DNA of 64,000 nt from Nitrospinota bacterium (GCA_016208975.1 JACQXA010000004.1:310001-374000); one strand, 5' to 3'. Shown: positions 16,452 through 26,143, counted from the first letter of the stretch. Notes: generated by a model from the sequence alone, not told the origin. Numbers and translations: made by a program.

Positions 16452-17720
16452 TCACTCCCCTATCTCGAAAAGGTCCCGCAAGGCTCCCAGATGTTTGTAT
16501 CCGTCCTCGGTCTCTGCCCTCTTCTTCAGGTTCACCACGGGGGTGTGGAGCATCTTGTTCACCATGGCCTGGGTCATTTTCTCCAGCGTGTCCCGCTCCT
16601 CCGGCGTAAGCGACGGCAGGCGGTTGAGCGTCCTATCCAGCTCGTTCCTCCGTATCTTCTCCATTTTCTCCCGCAGGGCGATGATGGTTGGCGCAACCTC
16701 CAGATGGTCCAGCCATGTCATGAACTGGCCCACCTCCTTCTTCACTATATCCTCGGCCTTGCGCGCCTCTTTGGCCCGCTCGGCCAGGTTGGAGTCCACC
16801 ACGCTCTTTAAATCGTCTATGTCGTAAACATAGCAGTTGTCTATCTCGTTTACGGACGGCTCGATGTCCCTTGGCACGGCGATGTCTATGAAGAACATGG
16901 GGCGGTTGTGCCGCTCGGATATCACTTTGGTGGCCAGGTCTTTGCGCACAACGAAATGGGGCGCGCCGGTGGAGCTTATTACTATGTCGCACCGTCTAAG
17001 CTCCTCATGAAGGTCGTCGAACAGCACAGCCTCGCCGTTAAACCGTTTGGCCAACTCCACGGCCCTGTCGTATGTGCGGTTGGACACCAGCACCGTCTTC
17101 ACCCCTTGGGCTATAAGATGCTTGCAAGCCAGCTCTATCATCTCCCCGGCGCCGATGAGCAGAACTGTTTTCCCGGAGATGTCGCTGAATATCTTGCGCG
17201 CCAGCTCCACCGCCGCATATGAGATGGACACGGCGTTTTCGGCTATCGCCGTCTCCGTGCGAACCCTTTTGGCCACCGAGAAAGACCGTTCGAACAGGTT
17301 GTTGAGGATGGAGCCGGTCACCGCCAGTTCCCGCGCCTCTTTGTAAGCGTCTTTCACCTGGCCCAATATCTGCGGCTCGCCTATCACCATGGAGTCCAGC
17401 GACGATGAAACCTTGAAAAGGTGTTCTACCGCCTCTTCCAGCGCGTATATATAGGTGGATTTCTCCAGCGATTCCAGGTCTATCTCGTGGTAGTCGCAAA
17501 GGAATTTTTTAAGAGACTCCACTCCATGTTTTATATCCCCCACGAGGGCGTATATCTCCACCCGGTTGCATGTGGAGAGGATGACCTCCTCGCGCACCTC
17601 CGGCGCCCGCTCCTTTATCATCAGAAGCTGGTCTTTTAGCCCCTGGCCCGACACCGACAGTTTCTCCCGCACCTCAACCGGCGCGGTGTTGTGGTTTAAG
17701 CCCAGAACAACCAGGTTCAT
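16452..17720 (-). CDS. hemA: Glutamyl-tRNA reductase
   Basis: The first enzyme of the C5 tetrapyrrole pathway, reducing Glu-tRNA to glutamate semialdehyde with NADPH. It has 422 residues from the ATG at 17720. The frame stays open upstream, but G-L-N-H-N-T-A-P-V near residues 7-15 fixes the start. The catalytic cysteine lies in S-T-C-N-R-V-E, and the NADPH-domain motif G-A-G-E-M follows near residue 190. The C-terminal dimerisation helix is complete. The ATG overlaps the stop of the upstream CcsA/HemX-like gene by 4 bp, so translation is coupled. Confidence 0.95.
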   Translation of the reverse strand: MNLVVLGLNHNTAPVEVREKLSVSGQGLKDQLLMIKERAPEVREEVILSTCNRVEIYALVGDIKHGVESLKKFLCDYHEIDLESLEKSTYIYALEEAVEHLFKVSSSLDSMVIGEPQILGQVKDAYKEARELAVTGSILNNLFERSFSVAKRVRTETAIAENAVSISYAAVELARKIFSDISGKTVLLIGAGEMIELACKHLIAQGVKTVLVSNRTYDRAVELAKRFNGEAVLFDDLHEELRRCDIVISSTGAPHFVVRKDLATKVISERHNRPMFFIDIAVPRDIEPSVNEIDNCYVYDIDDLKSVVDSNLAERAKEARKAEDIVKKEVGQFMTWLDHLEVAPTIIALREKMEKIRRNELDRTLNRLPSLTPEERDTLEKMTQAMVNKMLHTPVVNLKKRAETEDGYKHLGALRDLFEIGE

Positions 17721-18502
17721 TTTGCCCCCAGATGAATCAGTAACGAGGATACTACAACGCAAAATCCGCAGATTCCCAAGACCGCCGCCCGCCTGCCGCG
17801 CCAACCCATGGAATAACGCCCCACCGCCAAGGCGGCGTATACGCCCCATCCCGCGATGAGCGCCACTGTTGAGGCGTTCATCACAAGGGCGCCGTAGCTT
17901 TGCGCCGCCCAGACCTGCGCCGCGATGGCGCCCACGGTTATTATGGGAAACCCGAACGTAAGCCCGATACGGTTGGCGTCGTCCAGCGTTGTCAGAGACG
18001 GAAGGCGGTGATACCAGCCGCCGAAATGTTTCAGTTTCAGCTGGCGTTCCTGGATAAGATACATCACCCCCGCCGCGAACATAAGCGAAAACGCCCCGAA
18101 GGACAGGAACGACAGCGTCCTGTGCATGGTGAGCCACCAGGCCTTCACCGGCAAAGCGGGCTCGGCGTCCGGCGAAATGGCGAACGAGATGAGCATCAGC
18201 AAGAACCCGATGGGCGCCATGAAGGCCCCCAACGGCGTCATTTTAAAATAACCCTCGGCCACCAAAAACACGGCGAACACGGCCCACGCCAGAAACAGGC
18301 AATACTCGTAAGCGTTGGTGTAAGGCCCATGCCCGGTAAGGCTGGAGCGCTGTACAAGCCCCACAGTCTCCAATACGAACCCGATCAGTATCATCACCGT
18401 GGCCAGTATGAAAAGGATCCGGTTGCGAAGCCCCAGATGGAGCAGGTACTTGACCATCCCCACGAAATACAGGAACGTTGCCAGGGCGAAAAGCGTGGTC
18501 AT
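17717..18502 (-). CDS. CcsA/HemX-family membrane protein
   Basis: A 261-residue protein with about eight membrane helices, of the CcsA/ResC/HemX group (cytochrome c assembly domain). The segment G-P-Y-T-N-A-Y-E-Y near residue 60 and a conserved His in W-L-T-M-H-R-T-L-S-F-L-S-F resemble heme-handling sites of the family. Position directly before hemA recalls hemX, whose product lowers GluTR levels in Bacillus. The alternative is a role in cytochrome c maturation. The chosen ATG at 18502 overlaps the siroheme gene stop by 4 bp, and the frame upstream of it lies inside that gene. Confidence 0.8.
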   Translation of the reverse strand: MTTLFALATFLYFVGMVKYLLHLGLRNRILFILATVMILIGFVLETVGLVQRSSLTGHGPYTNAYEYCLFLAWAVFAVFLVAEGYFKMTPLGAFMAPIGFLLMLISFAISPDAEPALPVKAWWLTMHRTLSFLSFGAFSLMFAAGVMYLIQERQLKLKHFGGWYHRLPSLTTLDDANRIGLTFGFPIITVGAIAAQVWAAQSYGALVMNASTVALIAGWGVYAALAVGRYSMGWRGRRAAVLGICGFCVVVSSLLIHLGAK

Positions 18503-19131
18503 TGGGTCAGTATCTCCTCCATCACGCGACGCGCCCCGGCAAGGTCGCCCGACTTTATTTTGTCGAGCATGGCCGAATCCGCCAGGCGGTTGAACACCTC
18601 TTCCCTTTTTCGCTGATCGGCCTCTCTGCTCAACAGGATCTCCCGCGCCTCGCCCATCATGGAAAGATATACCCCCCACTCGTCGCCGAACACCTTCTCC
18701 AGCGCCCGGCGCACCCGTTTGGCCACCGCCGGGCTTTTGCCGGAGGTGGAGGCGGCGATGGTCAAGTCCCCCCGCTTAACCACAGAAGGCACGATGAATG
18801 TGCAAAGCTCCGGCTGGTCCACCACGTTCACGGGGATCCCCCGCTCCGACGCCTCTTTATAAACGCTCCGGTTCACCATGTCGTCATCGGTGGAGGCTAT
18901 AACCAAAGCCGCGCCGTTCAAATACTCCGGCGCGAACGGGGCTTGAAGCCATTCCACCTGGCCGGTCTTTATCATTTCGGCCATAGCTTCACCAGCGGCT
19001 GGCGCCACAATCGTCACCATCGCGCCGCACTCCACAAGCGAAGCGGCCTTGCGCGCCGCCACCTGCCCGGCTCCCACTATCACGCATTTTTTTCCAAGGA
19101 TATCCAGGAATACGGGGTAATAACGGCTCAT
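18499..19131 (-). CDS. Precorrin-2 dehydrogenase / sirohydrochlorin ferrochelatase (CysG-N, Met8-like)
   Basis: A 210-residue protein lacking the methyltransferase half of CysG. The NAD-binding motif I-V-G-A-G-Q-V-A-A-R-K is at residues 17-27. The T-S-G-K-S-P-A-V-A-K-R motif near residues 128-138 is the family signature around the dehydrogenase/chelatase site. It oxidises precorrin-2 to sirohydrochlorin and may insert iron to give siroheme. Start and stop overlap the neighbouring genes by 4 bp each, placing it firmly in the nrdR-to-hemA operon. Confidence 0.88.
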   Translation of the reverse strand: MSRYYPVFLDILGKKCVIVGAGQVAARKAASLVECGAMVTIVAPAAGEAMAEMIKTGQVEWLQAPFAPEYLNGAALVIASTDDDMVNRSVYKEASERGIPVNVVDQPELCTFIVPSVVKRGDLTIAASTSGKSPAVAKRVRRALEKVFGDEWGVYLSMMGEAREILLSREADQRKREEVFNRLADSAMLDKIKSGDLAGARRVMEEILTQ

Positions 19132-19589
19132 TGCTTGCCGTTGCTTATTAGTTTGTCCAACTCGTCCTTGAACTGCCTGATGTCGCGGAACTCCCTGTAC
19201 ACCGAGGCGAAACGCACATACGCCACGTCGTCCAGTTTTTGAAGCCCGCGCATGATGGCCTCTCCCACGAACGCCACCGGCACTTCCTTTTCTCCAACGC
19301 CCATCACGGCCCGAACCACCTCTTCCACCAGTTCGTCCCGGTCCTCGGCGGACACGGGGCGCTTGTGGCAGGCCTTCTCGATACCGGAGATTAACTTTCC
19401 CCGGTCGAACGGCTGGCGCGCGCCGTTCTTCTTTATTATAAGCGGCAGGGTTTCCTCTATCCGCTCGTAGGTGGTGAACCGCCGCTGGCATTGCAAACAC
19501 TCCCGCCGCCTGCGGATCATGTCGTTCTCCTTGGTCAGGCGGGAGTCTATCACCTTGTTCTCAAGGTTTCCGCAGGCGGGGCATTTCAT
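19128..19589 (-). CDS. nrdR: Transcriptional repressor NrdR
   Basis: A 153-residue NrdR. The zinc ribbon is C-P-A-C-x-N (residues 4-9) with C-L-Q-C-Q-R near 36. The ATP-cone domain begins at I-K-K-N-G (about residue 52). It represses ribonucleotide reductase genes when dATP is bound. It follows glyA by 9 bp and overlaps the siroheme gene by 4 bp. The nrdR-glyA-rpiB grouping is seen in several proteobacteria. Confidence 0.95.
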   Translation of the reverse strand: MKCPACGNLENKVIDSRLTKENDMIRRRRECLQCQRRFTTYERIEETLPLIIKKNGARQPFDRGKLISGIEKACHKRPVSAEDRDELVEEVVRAVMGVGEKEVPVAFVGEAIMRGLQKLDDVAYVRFASVYREFRDIRQFKDELDKLISNGKQ

Positions 19590-19598
19590 CGCTTACGG

Positions 19599-20873
19599 TC
19601 AGGAAAGCGCGCCCGCCTTGCGGCGGTACAGCGGGAACCTTTCGCACAGCTCCCGCACTTTTCCGCGGATGACGCCGAGCTTCGCCTCGTCATCCAGGCT
19701 GGATAAAGCCTCGGATATCCACCCGCCGATAATATCCATCTCCGCCTCTTTCATCCCACGTGTGGTGATGGCCGGTGTGCCGATCCTTATGCCGGAGGTT
19801 ACCAGTGGCTTTTCCGGATCGAAAGGTATGGCGTTCTTGTTCACGGTTATACCGGCCTTCTCAAGCCCGGCCTCCGCCGCCTTGCCGGTTATCCCTTTGC
19901 CGCGCAGGTCCACCAGCATCAGGTGGTTGTCCGTCCCGCCGGAGGTCAGCCGCAACCCGCCGGCCATAAGCCTGTCCGCCAGGCGTTTGCAGTTTTTCAC
20001 AATCTGGCGCTGGTAATCCTTGAACTCGTCGCTCATCGCCTCTTTTAAAGCCACGGCCTTGGCGGCGATGACATGCATCAACGGCCCGCCCTGCAGGCCG
20101 GGGAACACCGCCCGGTTCAGGTCCGCCGCGTATTTCTCCTTGCACAGCACCATGCCGGACCGGGGCCCGCGCAGGGTTTTGTGGGTGGTGGTGGTTACAA
20201 AATCGGCGTACGGCACCGGCGAAGGATGAAGCCCCGCCGCCACAAGACCGGCAATGTGGGCCATGTCCACCATGAAAACCGCGCCAACCTCGTCGCAAAT
20301 CTCCCGGAACGGTTCCCATGGGATAACCCTGGGATAGGCCGAAGCGCCGGCGATGATGAGTTTTGGTTTGTTTTCGCGGGCCAGCTTGCGCATCTCGTCG
20401 AAATCTATGGTTTCCGTCTCTTTGCCCACGTTGTATGGCACAACCTTGAACCATTTGCCCGACATGCTCAACGGATGTCCATGGGTAAGATGGCCGCCAT
20501 GGGCCAGGTTCAAACCCATTATGGTGTCGCCGGGGTTTAACACCGCGAAAAACACCGCCTGGTTCGCCTGGGAGCCGGAATGGGGCTGGACGTTGGCGTG
20601 GTCCGCCCCGAAAAGGGCCTTGGCCCGGTCTATGGCCAGCTGTTCGGCCACGTCCACGTTCTTGCAACCGCCGTAATAACGCTTGCCGGGATACCCTTCC
20701 GCGTATTTATTGGTCATCACCGAGCCCTGGGCTTCCAGCACCGCTTCACTGGTGAAGTTTTCCGAGGCTATCAGCTCCAAAGTAAAATCCTCCCGCTCCT
20801 CCTCGCCGTGGATTGCGGCCCAAAGCTCGGGGTCTTGTGTTTTGAGGATGGATTGGGTTTCGGCCAGACTCAT
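19599..20873 (-). CDS. glyA: Serine hydroxymethyltransferase
   Basis: A 424-residue PLP enzyme converting serine and tetrahydrofolate to glycine and methylene-THF. The PLP lysine is in [12 protein letters not shown], and the N-terminal E-L-I-A-S-E-N-F motif is intact. The length is normal. It lies 6 bp after rpiB and 9 bp before nrdR. The glycine and C1 units link it to the nucleotide and tetrapyrrole genes of the same operon only loosely. Confidence 0.96.
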   Translation of the reverse strand: MSLAETQSILKTQDPELWAAIHGEEEREDFTLELIASENFTSEAVLEAQGSVMTNKYAEGYPGKRYYGGCKNVDVAEQLAIDRAKALFGADHANVQPHSGSQANQAVFFAVLNPGDTIMGLNLAHGGHLTHGHPLSMSGKWFKVVPYNVGKETETIDFDEMRKLARENKPKLIIAGASAYPRVIPWEPFREICDEVGAVFMVDMAHIAGLVAAGLHPSPVPYADFVTTTTHKTLRGPRSGMVLCKEKYAADLNRAVFPGLQGGPLMHVIAAKAVALKEAMSDEFKDYQRQIVKNCKRLADRLMAGGLRLTSGGTDNHLMLVDLRGKGITGKAAEAGLEKAGITVNKNAIPFDPEKPLVTSGIRIGTPAITTRGMKEAEMDIIGGWISEALSSLDDEAKLGVIRGKVRELCERFPLYRRKAGALS

Positions 20874-20879
20874 CTTTAT

Positions 20880-21359
20880 TTACTCCCGGTTATTTTCCAG
20901 ATCGGATATTTTTTTAAGGCGCCTGTCGTGGCGGCCCCCTTCATACTCGGTGGTAAGCCAGGTGTCCACAATGTCCAGCGCCACGCTGATTCCCGTGGTG
21001 CGCCCGCCCAGCACCAGCACGTTGGAGTCGTTATGGAGCCTGCTCATCCTGGCGGTGTAGTTGTCGTACACCAGGGTGGCCCTCACGCCGGGGAGCTTGT
21101 TGGCGGTGATGGACATGCCTATCCCCGTGCCACAAAGCAGTATGCCCCGGTCAAAGTCTCCATCGCCCACGGCCTTGGCCACTTTTACGCCATAGTCCGG
21201 GTAGTCCACCGAGATATTCTCGTAAACCCCGAAATCCTCCGGCGCAAAACCTGTTTCCTTAAGATGGGCGACTATCTGCTGTTTGAGATCGAAAGCCGCA
21301 TGGTCTGACGCTATGGCTATCCTCTTGGACGCCTGTTTTGATTCTTTGTCCCCGCTCAA
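20880..21359 (-). CDS. rpiB: Ribose-5-phosphate isomerase B
   Basis: A 159-residue RpiB interconverting ribulose 5-phosphate and ribose 5-phosphate. It has the I-A-I-A-S-D-H-A-A-F start of the fold, C-G-T-G-I-G-M-S-I containing the active-site cysteine, and G-V-R-A. The only reasonable start in frame is a TTG at 21359, giving a short basic leader; GGAAA lies very close to it, so the start is less certain than the identity. It is the first gene of the operon behind the consensus promoter at 21405-21433. Confidence 0.9.
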   Translation of the reverse strand: MSGDKESKQASKRIAIASDHAAFDLKQQIVAHLKETGFAPEDFGVYENISVDYPDYGVKVAKAVGDGDFDRGILLCGTGIGMSITANKLPGVRATLVYDNYTARMSRLHNDSNVLVLGGRTTGISVALDIVDTWLTTEYEGGRHDRRLKKISDLENNRE

Positions 21360-21404
21360 TTTCCGGCGCTACCTTTATTAAATGGTTCGTGAACGTAAAT
21401 TATT

Positions 21405-21433
21405 ATTATATAAAGCGGTGCGCCGCCTGTCAA
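21405..21433 (-). promoter_or_regulatory. Consensus sigma-70 promoter of the rpiB-glyA-nrdR-hem operon
   Basis: On the minus strand TTGACA (21428-21433), a 17-bp spacer and TATAAT (21405-21410) match the consensus exactly. The start point would be near 21398, giving a 39-nt leader to rpiB. The -35 also lies in the loop of a small hairpin (CCGCCT / AGGCGG, 21423-21440) just after the kinase stop codon. Confidence 0.85.
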
Positions 21434-21441
21434 AAGGCGGG

Positions 21442-23253
21442 TCAGAGGCGCTGGCCGGAACTATCCTTTTGCGGGAATGTGAGGTAGAAAACGGTTCCGG
21501 CCCCATCCTGGCTTTCCACGCTTATAGAGCCGTTGTGGGCCTTGATTATTTCATTGCAAAGGGGAAGCCCCAAGCCACTTCCCTTCTCCCCCGCCGTGCC
21601 TATCGTGGTGGTTTTCACCTCGGCGGAAAAGAGGTTGGGCAGGAATTCCTTCCTTATCCCCACGCCGGTGTCTTTAACGGCTATGTTCCCCTTGCCATCA
21701 TCCGGGATGAACACTGTTACCGCCCCGCCGGGGGTGGAGAACTTTATGGCGTTCACCACCAGGTTCTGTATCACCTGGTGGAATAGTATCGGGTCGGCGT
21801 ACACCAGGGTTTTTTGGGGAACATCGTTCACCATTTTCACCTCTTTTTTCGCGGAGGGCCCGGACATCTTGTAAAAGACGTTCTGAATGGAATGGTGCGC
21901 GTCCAAAACCTCGTGGTTGAGCTTGATCTTGCCGGTCTGCAACCGGCTCAGGTCCAACAGTTCCTTGATCATCTCCACCATGTGCTCGATTATCTGCTGG
22001 ATCCTGGAGAGGTTCTCATGCGCATCCTTGGGGAGGTCGTCGGTAGTCATCTTTATAAGGTCCACGCTCATCCTGATGGATGATAGTGGCGACTTAAGGT
22101 CGTGCGAAACCAGCGCAACGAACCTGTCTTTCAGCTTTGTGGCGTCCTCCGCCTTGTTTTTGGCCTCTTTTAGCTCCCGCTCGGCCTCTTTTAGCTGGGT
22201 GATGTCTTTGGCCGCGCAAACAATTCCCCTGGCCTCGGCCGAATCCCCCCGCATAATAGAGGCGGCCACCAGCGCCGGGAACCACCCGCCGTCTTTTCTG
22301 CGCAACGGCATCTCCAGGTTCCGCACACTCTCCTGCTCCAGCAATCCGGATCCGGCAAGGAACTCCTCGAAGCCTTTCCCCTCCGGGGTAACGAAGATTT
22401 CATCGGCTTTGAGCCCTTCTATGCTTTCTTCCTCGTAACCCAACAGTTCGCAAGCGGCTTTATTGGCTTTTTCAATCCGGTGATCTGGGCCCAGAACCAG
22501 CAGTATGTCGGACATGCTGGACAATATGTTGTCCAGGTAATGCTTGGACACGGTAGCCGCGCGCTCCGACTGCCACGCTTCGCTTATGCCCTTTAAAAGG
22601 TCGTCCAGCGCCTGGGCCACCCGCCGGACCTCCTCGGTCACATATCCCTCTGGCGCGGGCAGGGAGCCTAGCTCCTTAAACTCCATTTTCGACAAACTGG
22701 ACGCCAGCGCCGATAGGGGGGCCAGAAGATATACCGCGAACCTGTACGCCATGAAAGTGAACAGGGCCAGCCCGAAAAGCACATATACCAGCTTGCGCTT
22801 GGCGTCTTCGGCCAGGAGATTGTATTGATAATCGTTGTAGATTATTTCTATCTCGCCGCGAAGCTCCTGCGAAGTCTTAGAATAGATGGGGGCGCTCACA
22901 GGGAAAACCGGACTGACAAGGTCTAGATCCCGGGCCGTCACTTCCTCTCCGCCCAGAAGGCTTATTGTGACCCCCAGGAAAAGTTTTTTACCGGTCTTCG
23001 GGTCTTCCATCAGCATAAGCCGGGACACAAGATGCCCCAGCGCCTCCTCGTCGCCGGAATCCACGGCCTCTTCAGCCCCGTTCAGCGCATACAGCATAAG
23101 CACTTCGGACTTGGCCTGCTCGCTGGTCTTGATGAACGGCATAAGGTATTGCGCCCAGTAGATGGCCGCCGCAAAGGCTATGAGAAGCCCCATTATGGCC
23201 ACCGCGCCCGGCAAAAGCATCGCCAGGCTTCTTGAGAGAGATGGATTATTCAT
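21442..23253 (-). CDS. Membrane PAS sensor histidine kinase
   Basis: A 603-residue kinase. An N-terminal membrane helix (about 12-34) and a second near 160-178 flank a periplasmic domain; a HAMP-like linker follows, then a PAS domain (about 245-360). The HisKA has its phosphoacceptor in V-S-H-D-L-K-S-P and the HATPase contains N-A-I-K-F-S and G-S-G-L-G-L. It overlaps the YfiR-like gene by 8 bp and follows a TonB receptor in the same operon. A plausible reading is a receptor and periplasmic protein feeding a signal to the kinase. No response regulator is adjacent. Confidence 0.87.
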   Translation of the reverse strand: MNNPSLSRSLAMLLPGAVAIMGLLIAFAAAIYWAQYLMPFIKTSEQAKSEVLMLYALNGAEEAVDSGDEEALGHLVSRLMLMEDPKTGKKLFLGVTISLLGGEEVTARDLDLVSPVFPVSAPIYSKTSQELRGEIEIIYNDYQYNLLAEDAKRKLVYVLFGLALFTFMAYRFAVYLLAPLSALASSLSKMEFKELGSLPAPEGYVTEEVRRVAQALDDLLKGISEAWQSERAATVSKHYLDNILSSMSDILLVLGPDHRIEKANKAACELLGYEEESIEGLKADEIFVTPEGKGFEEFLAGSGLLEQESVRNLEMPLRRKDGGWFPALVAASIMRGDSAEARGIVCAAKDITQLKEAERELKEAKNKAEDATKLKDRFVALVSHDLKSPLSSIRMSVDLIKMTTDDLPKDAHENLSRIQQIIEHMVEMIKELLDLSRLQTGKIKLNHEVLDAHHSIQNVFYKMSGPSAKKEVKMVNDVPQKTLVYADPILFHQVIQNLVVNAIKFSTPGGAVTVFIPDDGKGNIAVKDTGVGIRKEFLPNLFSAEVKTTTIGTAGEKGSGLGLPLCNEIIKAHNGSISVESQDGAGTVFYLTFPQKDSSGQRL

Positions 23254-23791
23254 AAATTTGCGAGTACTTTAGCGCGGCCTTGTGTATCTGTATTTGTGAC
23301 TTGGCCAGGGTGGCCTTGTTGAAATAAGGGGCCACCTTTATTTGTATCTGAACGCTTGCCGTAACCCCTTTGCGGACATCGGCCTCGTAAGGGGAGAACA
23401 GGATTATCTTGTTCTCAATGGCGCAGGTCACGGCTTTTTTCAGCAACGCGTCGCTTATGCTCTCCACGATCATTACCGCCGAATAGCCTTCGCAATCCGC
23501 AGTGGCTCCGGATTGTAGCTCCATGGGTAAGCCGCTTATGTGAGGCGCCCTTTTCTTCAGATAGGCCATGGCCTCATCGGCCCGTTCCTTGTTGTCCTCA
23601 TACAGCATGAGCACTTTCACTGAGCCTGATGGGGTCACTTTCCTTGCTATATCCAGATCCACCGCCAGGATGCGGGGGAAAATATCCAGCGAAATCCAAA
23701 GCCTTTCCTGCTCCATGTCACCGGCTCGCGTTCCCGCGGCCAGCGCCGTGGTCATAAAGACCACCGCGGCGGCGGCTATGAATTTACGCAT
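23246..23791 (-). CDS. YfiR-family (DUF4154) periplasmic protein
   Basis: A 181-residue exported protein with a signal peptide (about residues 1-23, ending T-R-A-G-D). The body matches the YfiR/DUF4154 pattern: V-K-V-L-M-L-Y-E-D, a central C-E-G-Y-S-A-V-M-I-V segment, and a late K-A-T-L-A-K-S-Q-I. In Pseudomonas YfiR holds the diguanylate cyclase YfiN inactive from the periplasm. Here the downstream partner is a histidine kinase, so YfiR may control that kinase instead. The assignment rests on family pattern and context. Confidence 0.75.
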   Translation of the reverse strand: MRKFIAAAAVVFMTTALAAGTRAGDMEQERLWISLDIFPRILAVDLDIARKVTPSGSVKVLMLYEDNKERADEAMAYLKKRAPHISGLPMELQSGATADCEGYSAVMIVESISDALLKKAVTCAIENKIILFSPYEADVRKGVTASVQIQIKVAPYFNKATLAKSQIQIHKAALKYSQIYE

Positions 23792-23800
23792 GGGCCTTTG

Positions 23801-25918
23801 TTAAAAGTTGTACGACGCCTGTGCCCAGAACTGCCTGCCCGCGATGGACAGGTCATCACGATAGAGCGGAACAAAACTGCCATCGGGCAAATAAGCTATG
23901 GTTGAAGGGTCTTTGATGGAGTTATCCAGGGTGTTCTTCACCCCGACCCTCAAACTCAGGCCCTTCATCCCCACGTTGAAAAAGCTCCCCGTGAAATCCA
24001 GGGTGTTATATCCGGGAAGCTCGCCACGGGTGTCCCCGGCGGGCCTGGCCCGGTCCCCCACATACCGCCAAAGCGCGGACAGGGTAACGCTTTTGGCGGG
24101 CATCAGCGTCATCCCCAGTTTGGAGATAACCGGGGTGGAATCGGCCAATTCCCTGTCCGTATCCTTATCTATGGAATGGGCCAGGGAAACGTTGCCGAAA
24201 ACTTTCATGTACTGGCCTGGTTTCGCCTCAAACTCCGCCTCCGCCCCGTAAGACCTGGCGCCTTGGAAGTTTTCAAACCCGTATCCGTTATTCCTTATAA
24301 GGTCTTTGATGTCGGAATAGAAAAGGGTCAGCCGGGCCACTACATCCTCTTCGGTGTAAACGTAACCCAGTTCGTAAGTCTCGATCCGTTCCGGATTAAT
24401 GATGGTGGCAGGATCCAGCGCGTTAAAGAGCTCGGAGAATGTGGCCGGGCGGTAGGCCGTGGCGTACTGGGCTTTTAGGATGTGCGTGTCGTCAATGCTC
24501 CACACCGCGCTTAAGCGGGGGTTGAAGCTGTTACCGGCGTCGTCATAATCGTCATACCTGCCGCCTATGGTAAGAATCAGCTTTTCGCCAACCTGGGCCT
24601 GATCCTGCAACATAACGCTCTTGGCAGAGCGGGTCTTGTTCTCATTTATCCAGAAAGAGCCCCCCTGGTATCTAACCATCGAGTCCGTTTGGGTAAAAGT
24701 CTCAAGATCCACGTTAGACTCCACCCACGTGTCCAATACCCTTATCCGGCTGACCGACAGCCCAAGCAAAATCTCATGCCCGTTTATGCCTCTCCAAAGG
24801 GCATCCACCCCGCCACTGGTTTTAGACTCCTGGAAAAACATGCTGTAATACCAGCCGTCGGGATAAAACCCGCCGCCGGGGGGCATTATTAGCAGGGTGT
24901 CGTTAAATTCGGTGTTCTCGCCATACCCGGCCTTCACTTTCACCGAAAGGGAATCGGCGTGGTTATATTCATAAGCCGCTTCCACCATGCGCTGTTTACT
25001 CCAATCGGCCAGCCTGCTGGAGGGTTCCGGCAAAGAAGAAGAGATTCCGAAATGTTCGCCTAAACCGTCGTCAAGGGCTTGCGCGGTCAATGATAAACGG
25101 CCCGCGCCGATTTTCAGGACGGCGGCGTTGAACTGGCCGTTTTCGCTTGCGGGCCCGGGGGCGTTGGAAATTGAGCCCAGGTTGTAAAACGGCTCGTACA
25201 GCGCGTCTTTTCCGGCTTTGCTGTCGGCCCCGTCGGTAACGCGCCCGGCCAGGTTAAGACTTGCCTGAAGGTTTCGCCCGGGATCGTTGTATGAAAACAG
25301 GCCGCTACCGGAAAAGGTGGAAAAGCTCCCGGCGGCTCCGGTTATCCTCTGCCCCATGTCTGAGGTGATAACGTTTATCACCCCGAGGATGGCGTATTCA
25401 CCATGCACGGTGGAGCCCGGCCCGCGGATGATCTCGATACGGTCCACCTGCTCTATGGGCATGTTAAGAACCGGGTTGGCCTTGGCGGCGATGGTCATGT
25501 TCATCGGGATGTCGTTCAGCATTATTTTCACGGCCCCGGAGCTGAAAGATTCGCTGAGGCCGCGCACCATGAGCTTCCAGGAGCCAATGTTGTCCAACAG
25601 CACATCCATCCCCGGCGCCTCGGTGAGCGCCTCGGCCACCGTGCGAACGCCGTGCGCCTCCAGGTCTTGCCCCCTCAAGACCGTCACGATACCAGGCACA
25701 TGGTCCTGGTTCAGCTTGGTCTTGGTGGCTATCTCCGTTTTCTCCTCCAGGATGGAAACCAGGTTTTGCACCGCCTCGTCGTCGTAAACGGCGGCGTAAA
25801 GCGTATCGGCGGGCTTGCCATTGCCATTGCCCGATCCATTCAGCGCATGGGCGGAAGGACCGGCAAAGACTACCGGCAGGGCCGCCAAAATTATGGCCGC
25901 GGCCAGGCGGCCCAACAT
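23801..25918 (-). CDS. TonB-dependent outer membrane receptor
   Basis: About 705 residues from the ATG at 25918, which gives a normal signal peptide (M-L-G-R-L-A-A-A-I-I-L, cleavage after A-H-A). The frame is open to 26029, but those 37 extra residues do not resemble an export signal. The plug includes Q-V-D-R-I-E-I-I-R-G-P-G-S, and the barrel ends in N-F. A long stretch before the plug (V-S-I-L-E-E-K-T-E-I-A-T-K-T-K) is a Secretin/TonB-box-like signalling region. Linked to YfiR and a sensor kinase 9 bp and 547 bp downstream, it may act as a sensor as well as a transporter. Confidence 0.85.
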   Translation of the reverse strand: MLGRLAAAIILAALPVVFAGPSAHALNGSGNGNGKPADTLYAAVYDDEAVQNLVSILEEKTEIATKTKLNQDHVPGIVTVLRGQDLEAHGVRTVAEALTEAPGMDVLLDNIGSWKLMVRGLSESFSSGAVKIMLNDIPMNMTIAAKANPVLNMPIEQVDRIEIIRGPGSTVHGEYAILGVINVITSDMGQRITGAAGSFSTFSGSGLFSYNDPGRNLQASLNLAGRVTDGADSKAGKDALYEPFYNLGSISNAPGPASENGQFNAAVLKIGAGRLSLTAQALDDGLGEHFGISSSLPEPSSRLADWSKQRMVEAAYEYNHADSLSVKVKAGYGENTEFNDTLLIMPPGGGFYPDGWYYSMFFQESKTSGGVDALWRGINGHEILLGLSVSRIRVLDTWVESNVDLETFTQTDSMVRYQGGSFWINENKTRSAKSVMLQDQAQVGEKLILTIGGRYDDYDDAGNSFNPRLSAVWSIDDTHILKAQYATAYRPATFSELFNALDPATIINPERIETYELGYVYTEEDVVARLTLFYSDIKDLIRNNGYGFENFQGARSYGAEAEFEAKPGQYMKVFGNVSLAHSIDKDTDRELADSTPVISKLGMTLMPAKSVTLSALWRYVGDRARPAGDTRGELPGYNTLDFTGSFFNVGMKGLSLRVGVKNTLDNSIKDPSTIAYLPDGSFVPLYRDDLSIAGRQFWAQASYNF

Positions 25919-26143
25919 GGAATGATTCTGCGCCGTGAGATTTGAGCGGCAATACGGTTTTTGTGAAATAGATAACACGATCGGCTCCATCGTAGAAAAG
26001 TAACAGGGGTCCATCAACCCTCTACCCAAAGGGAGTTAGGCGCGCCAACCCAATTGAATCGCAAGAATTTGTGTTTGCTCAATATATCACAGGAAATACC
26101 GTATATTTTCATAAAAATCCCGGTTACGGAAAATTCAAACTGG

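Noticed and set aside
25918-26143. Cobalamin riboswitch upstream of the TonB receptor
   Set aside because: No B12-box (GCCACTG with its conserved partners) is present; the same holds for 8584-8762.
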